This document shows positions 60,422-64,000 of a DNA stretch of 64,000 nt, piece after piece; position 1 is the first letter of the stretch; each line of letters begins with the position of its first letter. A model generated the notes under the pieces. The model did no database searches. It saw nothing but the letters and a program-made list of their open reading frames with translations, and was not told the origin of the DNA. A program made the position numbers and the translations under genes. The DNA is from JACOMS01 sp964352785 (GTDB lineage Bacteria; Pseudomonadota; Alphaproteobacteria; Caulobacterales; Maricaulaceae). The stretch lies in assembly GCA_964352785.1 (NCBI GenBank), contig CAYGTI010000006.1:93308-157307 (forward strand), given 5' to 3'.

Positions 60422-62163
60422 GGGGTTGTGCCAGACATGTCGTCAGCCATCGGATCAGGCCACGCAATGACTTGAGCCGTTGCGCCCGAATAAGGATTAG
60501 CGGGTAGACCGCCGTCTTGCAGCCAAAGACGAGCTGTTTCATCATCGCTATAAAATATGAGACCTTTGCTTTTATAGTGGGCGGGCGCGCCTCGCGTCAG
60601 CCACGGATCAAGAGCCGTCATCAAGTCTGAAAGCTGGGCCGCTAAGGGCTCGCCCATTTTGTTATCTTTAGCGCCGCTTATGGCCGTTTCAGCGTTTTCT
60701 AAAATCGGAGACAGCTTGGAGCCAGCAAATCGGCCCTTCAGATTTTCAATCAATGTGAGGGTGGGATCGAGGAAGTAAGGGTCAATCGCATAGCCATCAA
60801 TCAAGGCCTCATGGAAATAGAGCGCGCTATCAATCATATGATCAATTTGGCTCAGCGTAGAGCCGTCTATGGGAAGCTCGGATAAAGGCGTGGTTTCGTC
60901 AAAATTGGTGGTAGGCGCGCTAAGTTTTGAAAACCCTTCGCGCAAGTTAGATTCGGAATCGAGCATGAACTGACCGCTGGCGACAATGCGCTCACCTTCC
61001 GTCAGTCCTGATAAAACCTCTGTGCGGCCGCGAACGTTTGATCCAATCGTAATATCGCGGGAGTCAAATCGGCCTTCACCTAAAGCGACAATCACATGTG
61101 CGCCGCGTGAATCGCGTAATATGGCTTGGCTTGGGACCGAGAGCTGGGACGTCGGGGTTTCAGTTTTGTCAGCTTCAAATATTATGTCTGCATAAGCGCC
61201 CGGGCGCAAAGAGCCTGTCGCATTATCAACGCTGATACGCACGCGTGCGGTTCTCGTTTTCGTATCAATGGTGGGGTAGATGTAGTCAATCTTGCCTAGG
61301 TTCGGCGCATCAGGCGCGCTTTCAAATTTCAAAGCCGCTGTCTTCCCTATTACCATTTTTGGTAAGTCAGACTCCGGGACTGACGCGATAACCCAAACCT
61401 TATTATAGGCCTGTAATTGCAGGATCGGGTCACCAGGTTTGAGATAGTCGCCGTCGCGCACCATAAGCTGCGTCACGACACCGGAACTTTCCGCATAAAC
61501 TGGCATGCGCTCAATGAGCTCGCGGGTCTCGGTCAAGCGCTCCACAAGACTTTCTTGCATGCCTTTAGATATAAGCCTTTGGCGGACCGAGGCGATACGG
61601 CGCTCATTACCAATTTGGAGTGAGGCCAGATAGTCCTTTTGGGCTGCAATAAGTTCGGGCGTATAGATATTATAGAGACGCTGTCCGCGGCGCACAATGT
61701 CGCCCTCTGCCCGCACGGTCAAACCATCAATCCAGCCTTCAAGACGGGAGGCTGCCATAGACTCTAGCCGCGTATTCGGCTCGACTGTACCGTAAACTCG
61801 CAAAGCTTGATTAAAGTCTGAAACAGAGACGACGGCTGTTCTGATGCCCATTGTTTGGAGCATTTCAGGCGAGACGGAAACGCCCGAATTGCCTTTGGCT
61901 TCGCTCATGACAGGCACAAGGTCCATCCCGCAAATCGGGCAGCTCCCATCCGGGTCTGTTGCGATATAATGCGGGTGCATCGGACAGGTATAAGAACTGA
62001 CCTCTTCTGCTGGCATGTCCATCTTTGATTGCTGCGATTGACCTGCCTGCATAGCCGCGTGATCATGTCCGGCGTCTAACGCCGAGGGCTGTTTGGATGC
62101 GGGTTCGCACGCCGCTAGAATAAGGGCGCTGCTTAGGATTAGGGCGTATTTAAAAGGGGTCAT
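60418..62163 (-). CDS. cusB: CusB-type periplasmic adaptor with heavy-metal-binding domain
   Basis: 581 aa. A lipobox (ILAAC, Cys19) and a His/Met-rich stretch (AGHDHAAMQAGQ) are followed by an HMBD metal-binding module YTCPMHPHYIATDPDGSCP with ICGMDLVP (about 58-85), then the membrane-fusion-protein barrel, lipoyl and hairpin parts (about 100-400) and a long C-terminal extension of about 150 residues (about 430-581) that I cannot assign. It links CusA to CusC and receives copper from CusF. Overlaps of 4 bp on both sides indicate coupled expression. Confidence 0.9.
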   Translation of the reverse strand: MTPFKYALILSSALILAACEPASKQPSALDAGHDHAAMQAGQSQQSKMDMPAEEVSSYTCPMHPHYIATDPDGSCPICGMDLVPVMSEAKGNSGVSVSPEMLQTMGIRTAVVSVSDFNQALRVYGTVEPNTRLESMAASRLEGWIDGLTVRAEGDIVRRGQRLYNIYTPELIAAQKDYLASLQIGNERRIASVRQRLISKGMQESLVERLTETRELIERMPVYAESSGVVTQLMVRDGDYLKPGDPILQLQAYNKVWVIASVPESDLPKMVIGKTAALKFESAPDAPNLGKIDYIYPTIDTKTRTARVRISVDNATGSLRPGAYADIIFEADKTETPTSQLSVPSQAILRDSRGAHVIVALGEGRFDSRDITIGSNVRGRTEVLSGLTEGERIVASGQFMLDSESNLREGFSKLSAPTTNFDETTPLSELPIDGSTLSQIDHMIDSALYFHEALIDGYAIDPYFLDPTLTLIENLKGRFAGSKLSPILENAETAISGAKDNKMGEPLAAQLSDLMTALDPWLTRGAPAHYKSKGLIFYSDDETARLWLQDGGLPANPYSGATAQVIAWPDPMADDMSGTTP

Positions 62164-63503
62164 GATGTCACCAAAAGGCTGTTCATTTTTGCAATCATTT
62201 GATCGCGCCGTGTTTGTTCTTTGACGATTTCCGAGCGCAACATAAGAATGGCAATCTCGCCGTCCAGAATGGGGGAATAATCGCCAGCCCCGGATTCGTA
62301 TGTGATCAATTGCGCGGCTGTCTGTGCTTCTATCGCGCTAATTTTTTGCTCAATAATCCGTATGTTTTGGACAGCGGTCTCACGCCGGGCCTCATAGCGT
62401 GACCACTCGGATTGCACTTGCCGTGCTATGGCTGTGCGCCGCGCAAGACTGGCATTCCTGTCAATCTTAGCGGCCCGTAAATTGGGTTCTTGACGTTTGC
62501 CTGCCCAGAGCGGAATTGAAAAACTGACGCCGCCTGACACCCAATCTTCACCGTCAAAATTTGACCGTGGACCTTGCCCGGACTCGCGCTGTTGGTATGT
62601 TAGATTGACGCCCCAATCAGGCTTAAAGTCTGCTTCCGCGCGCTGCACATCCGCATCGGATATATCGACATTCGCATCGGCGACTCGCACGGCATAAAAC
62701 CCTAGCGCGTTCCCGGTCCAAGGCGTCTTGGAAAGCGCAGGCATGTCCGTTTCAGGAATGAAGCCTAATAGGTTGATAAGCTCTGCGTTAATTTCAGCCT
62801 TTTGACCCTCCAATTGCGAGAGGGTTCTTGAGACCTCTGTGCGTTCCATATCAACTTTAGCTAGGCGGAACACCAAAGGGCGGCCCGCATTGATTTCAAT
62901 ATCTATGATGTCTGACAATTCATCATATTTGGATTGGCGCGCGAGGGCTAGGTTTCGCTGGGTATCAAGGCTCTGTTTCTCAATTAAGTAAACCAAGAGC
63001 TGTCCGCGAAGCCTGGCATATTGCTGCTCACGGTCGAGCTCTTGCTGCGCTGCGCTTCTCAAGGATTTAAGCGAATTGGCTTTGCGTTCAGATCGACTTG
63101 GCAGGGCTTGCCGAATGCCGACGGCTTTGTTGGACGGAAGATATTCGGAAAAAGAAGGATCAAAAAGCGGCACATTGTTAAGCTGGAGTGACACCACAGG
63201 GTCAGGCAGTCCAAGCGCGCCTTCTGCGCGGTGGCGATTGGCCTCCGCGCTAAGGCCAAGCGCATCTAATGACGGGTGGGCGCGCAATTGGGTCTCTAAT
63301 TCAGAAAACGTCATAGCCCGCGTTGTGTCTTGCGGGAGTTGAAAAGCATTGTTTTGCGCCGCACCAATTAGTTCAGGCGCATAAAGCGCGTCCTGAGCGA
63401 AGGCCGCAGGCTGCAAACTCATAATGCTTATGCCGCTAAGCAAAAGAGAGAGCGCTCCGGCACGAAACCGAGTCTGGTAAAGTGATATGTGGCGGATAAA
63501 CAT
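62160..63503 (-). CDS. cusC: CusC-type outer-membrane channel (TolC family)
   Basis: 447 aa. The signal peptide ends at PAAFA-Q (about residue 36). Long amphipathic helices typical of TolC-type efflux channels follow: ARLRGQLLVYLIEKQSLD, ARQSKYDELSDIIDIEINAG and the C-terminal QTAAQLITYESGAGDYSPIL. It is first in the cus operon; GGAG lies about 8 bases before the ATG. It forms the outer-membrane duct of the tripartite pump. Confidence 0.9.
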   Translation of the reverse strand: MFIRHISLYQTRFRAGALSLLLSGISIMSLQPAAFAQDALYAPELIGAAQNNAFQLPQDTTRAMTFSELETQLRAHPSLDALGLSAEANRHRAEGALGLPDPVVSLQLNNVPLFDPSFSEYLPSNKAVGIRQALPSRSERKANSLKSLRSAAQQELDREQQYARLRGQLLVYLIEKQSLDTQRNLALARQSKYDELSDIIDIEINAGRPLVFRLAKVDMERTEVSRTLSQLEGQKAEINAELINLLGFIPETDMPALSKTPWTGNALGFYAVRVADANVDISDADVQRAEADFKPDWGVNLTYQQRESGQGPRSNFDGEDWVSGGVSFSIPLWAGKRQEPNLRAAKIDRNASLARRTAIARQVQSEWSRYEARRETAVQNIRIIEQKISAIEAQTAAQLITYESGAGDYSPILDGEIAILMLRSEIVKEQTRRDQMIAKMNSLLVTS

Positions 63504-63572
63504 CCGAAAATCTCCAATTAAACAGGCAAATAGGCTCAGAGCAAAACTCTGAACAGTCAGTCTGTTAGGAGA

Positions 63573-63992
63573 TTAAATAAGTTGGGTGTCGAAGCGTGAG
63601 AACGGGCTGTCAAACGGCCCGAGGGGTTGCCTTGGAGGCGGTCCCGTTGTTCTCAAAAGGCGCACTTCCGGACGCGGCAGAACCGTAGGGTTATTTACAA
63701 GCGTTACAAATGTCAGGTCTGATTGTGTATTTGTAACCGGGTCAGTGTCAGCCGTAAAAGCAGATGACACAGCGCAATCATCACAAGAGGAACAGTATTT
63801 TTCTGGCGTTTGCGTGTCGCTATCGCCTGATTTGGCCTCAGCCGTCGTGTGACAAGGCGGGGCTGAAGATTCAGCCGCCTGTGCTGAATCCATGGACATA
63901 TCGACATGACCAGTTACGCAGCACGCCATGACTGGCGTGGCCATCATGATGAAGGCTGCGAATAAGCAGAAGACTGTCGAAATGACTCTCAT
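63573..63992 (-). CDS. Small exported Cys/His-rich protein upstream of the cus operon
   Basis: 139 aa. The signal peptide (MRVISTVFCLFAAFIMMATP, about residues 1-22) precedes a short mature part with Cys24-Cys25, CHTT, and YCSSCDDC (about 68-75), and a hydrophilic C-terminus. No family was recognised with certainty, but such short periplasmic Cys/His proteins (DUF2946-like) are common next to copper genes. It lies 69 bp upstream of cusC in the same direction and is probably co-regulated. A role as copper chaperone or sensor is inferred. Confidence 0.7.
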   Translation of the reverse strand: MRVISTVFCLFAAFIMMATPVMACCVTGHVDMSMDSAQAAESSAPPCHTTAEAKSGDSDTQTPEKYCSSCDDCAVSSAFTADTDPVTNTQSDLTFVTLVNNPTVLPRPEVRLLRTTGPPPRQPLGPFDSPFSRFDTQLI

Positions 63993-64000
63993 CCTTGCAT

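Overview
The window looks like the chromosome of a marine-type Alphaproteobacterium, most likely from the Hyphomonadales/Maricaulales/Caulobacterales side. That placement is my inference from GC content, two TonB-dependent receptors, tryptophan-halogenase-like genes inside a sugar locus, and a Tad-like small protein; there is no rRNA gene to confirm it. Coding density is high and almost every kilobase belongs to a catabolic or transport operon.

Layout. (1) 1-4045: the 5' part of a probable cytochrome P450 cut by the window edge, an unknown membrane protein, uvrB and a small Tad-like protein. (2) 4061-25797: a steroid catabolic locus of about 22 kb. A leftward operon (SDR, SnoaL-like, MFS transporter, purT, crotonase) diverges from fadD3. 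A long rightward operon then carries hsaA-hsaD-hsaC (opening of steroid ring A), ipdA-ipdB-ipdC-echA20-fadA6-ipdF (degradation of the C/D-ring indanedione propionate, HIP), four acyl-CoA dehydrogenases in two pairs, another crotonase, another SDR, a MaoC hydratase and a ketosteroid isomerase. A repeated operator-like motif lies in front of both transcription starts. (3) 25798-26146: scar with the first codons of an IS3-type transposase.

(4) 26147-40796: an A+T-richer locus centred on an AraC-family regulator. To the left are two tandem DUF3604 lipoproteins, a membrane-anchored parvulin-like protein and a HupE/UreJ-type membrane protein. To the right are a TonB-dependent receptor, a coniferyl-aldehyde-type dehydrogenase, a lipoprotein PQQ quinohemoprotein dehydrogenase, a sterol-desaturase-family oxygenase and an HD-domain protein that may be a diiron oxygenase. 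A direct repeat (TTGACTT-N14-TTGACTT) occurs in front of both the DUF3604 operon and the receptor, in the same orientation relative to transcription and at about the same distance. This suggests one regulon and is the best candidate here for an undescribed system.

(5) 40797-43894: a mobile-DNA junction. It holds a RES-Xre toxin-antitoxin pair with its own operators, a 5' fragment of dusA (a known integration target) and a RelE/HigA-type pair. (6) 43895-54420: a sucrose-type sugar locus: TonB-dependent receptor, two divergent tryptophan-halogenase-like flavoproteins, a LacI regulator, a GH68-like cytoplasmic hydrolase, a GPH-family sugar symporter and a ROK fructokinase. Palindromes of the form ATACAATCGNTTGNAN precede the receptor, the halogenase divergon and the symporter/kinase divergon, as expected for LacI control. 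(7) 54421-54946: noncoding, with two copies of a sequence resembling a tRNA 3' end. (8) 54947-63992: a leftward copper/silver efflux operon cusC-cusB-cusA-cusF-like-PepSY-acyltransferase, preceded by a small Cys/His-rich exported protein.

No rRNA, intact tRNA, CRISPR array or replication origin was recognised.
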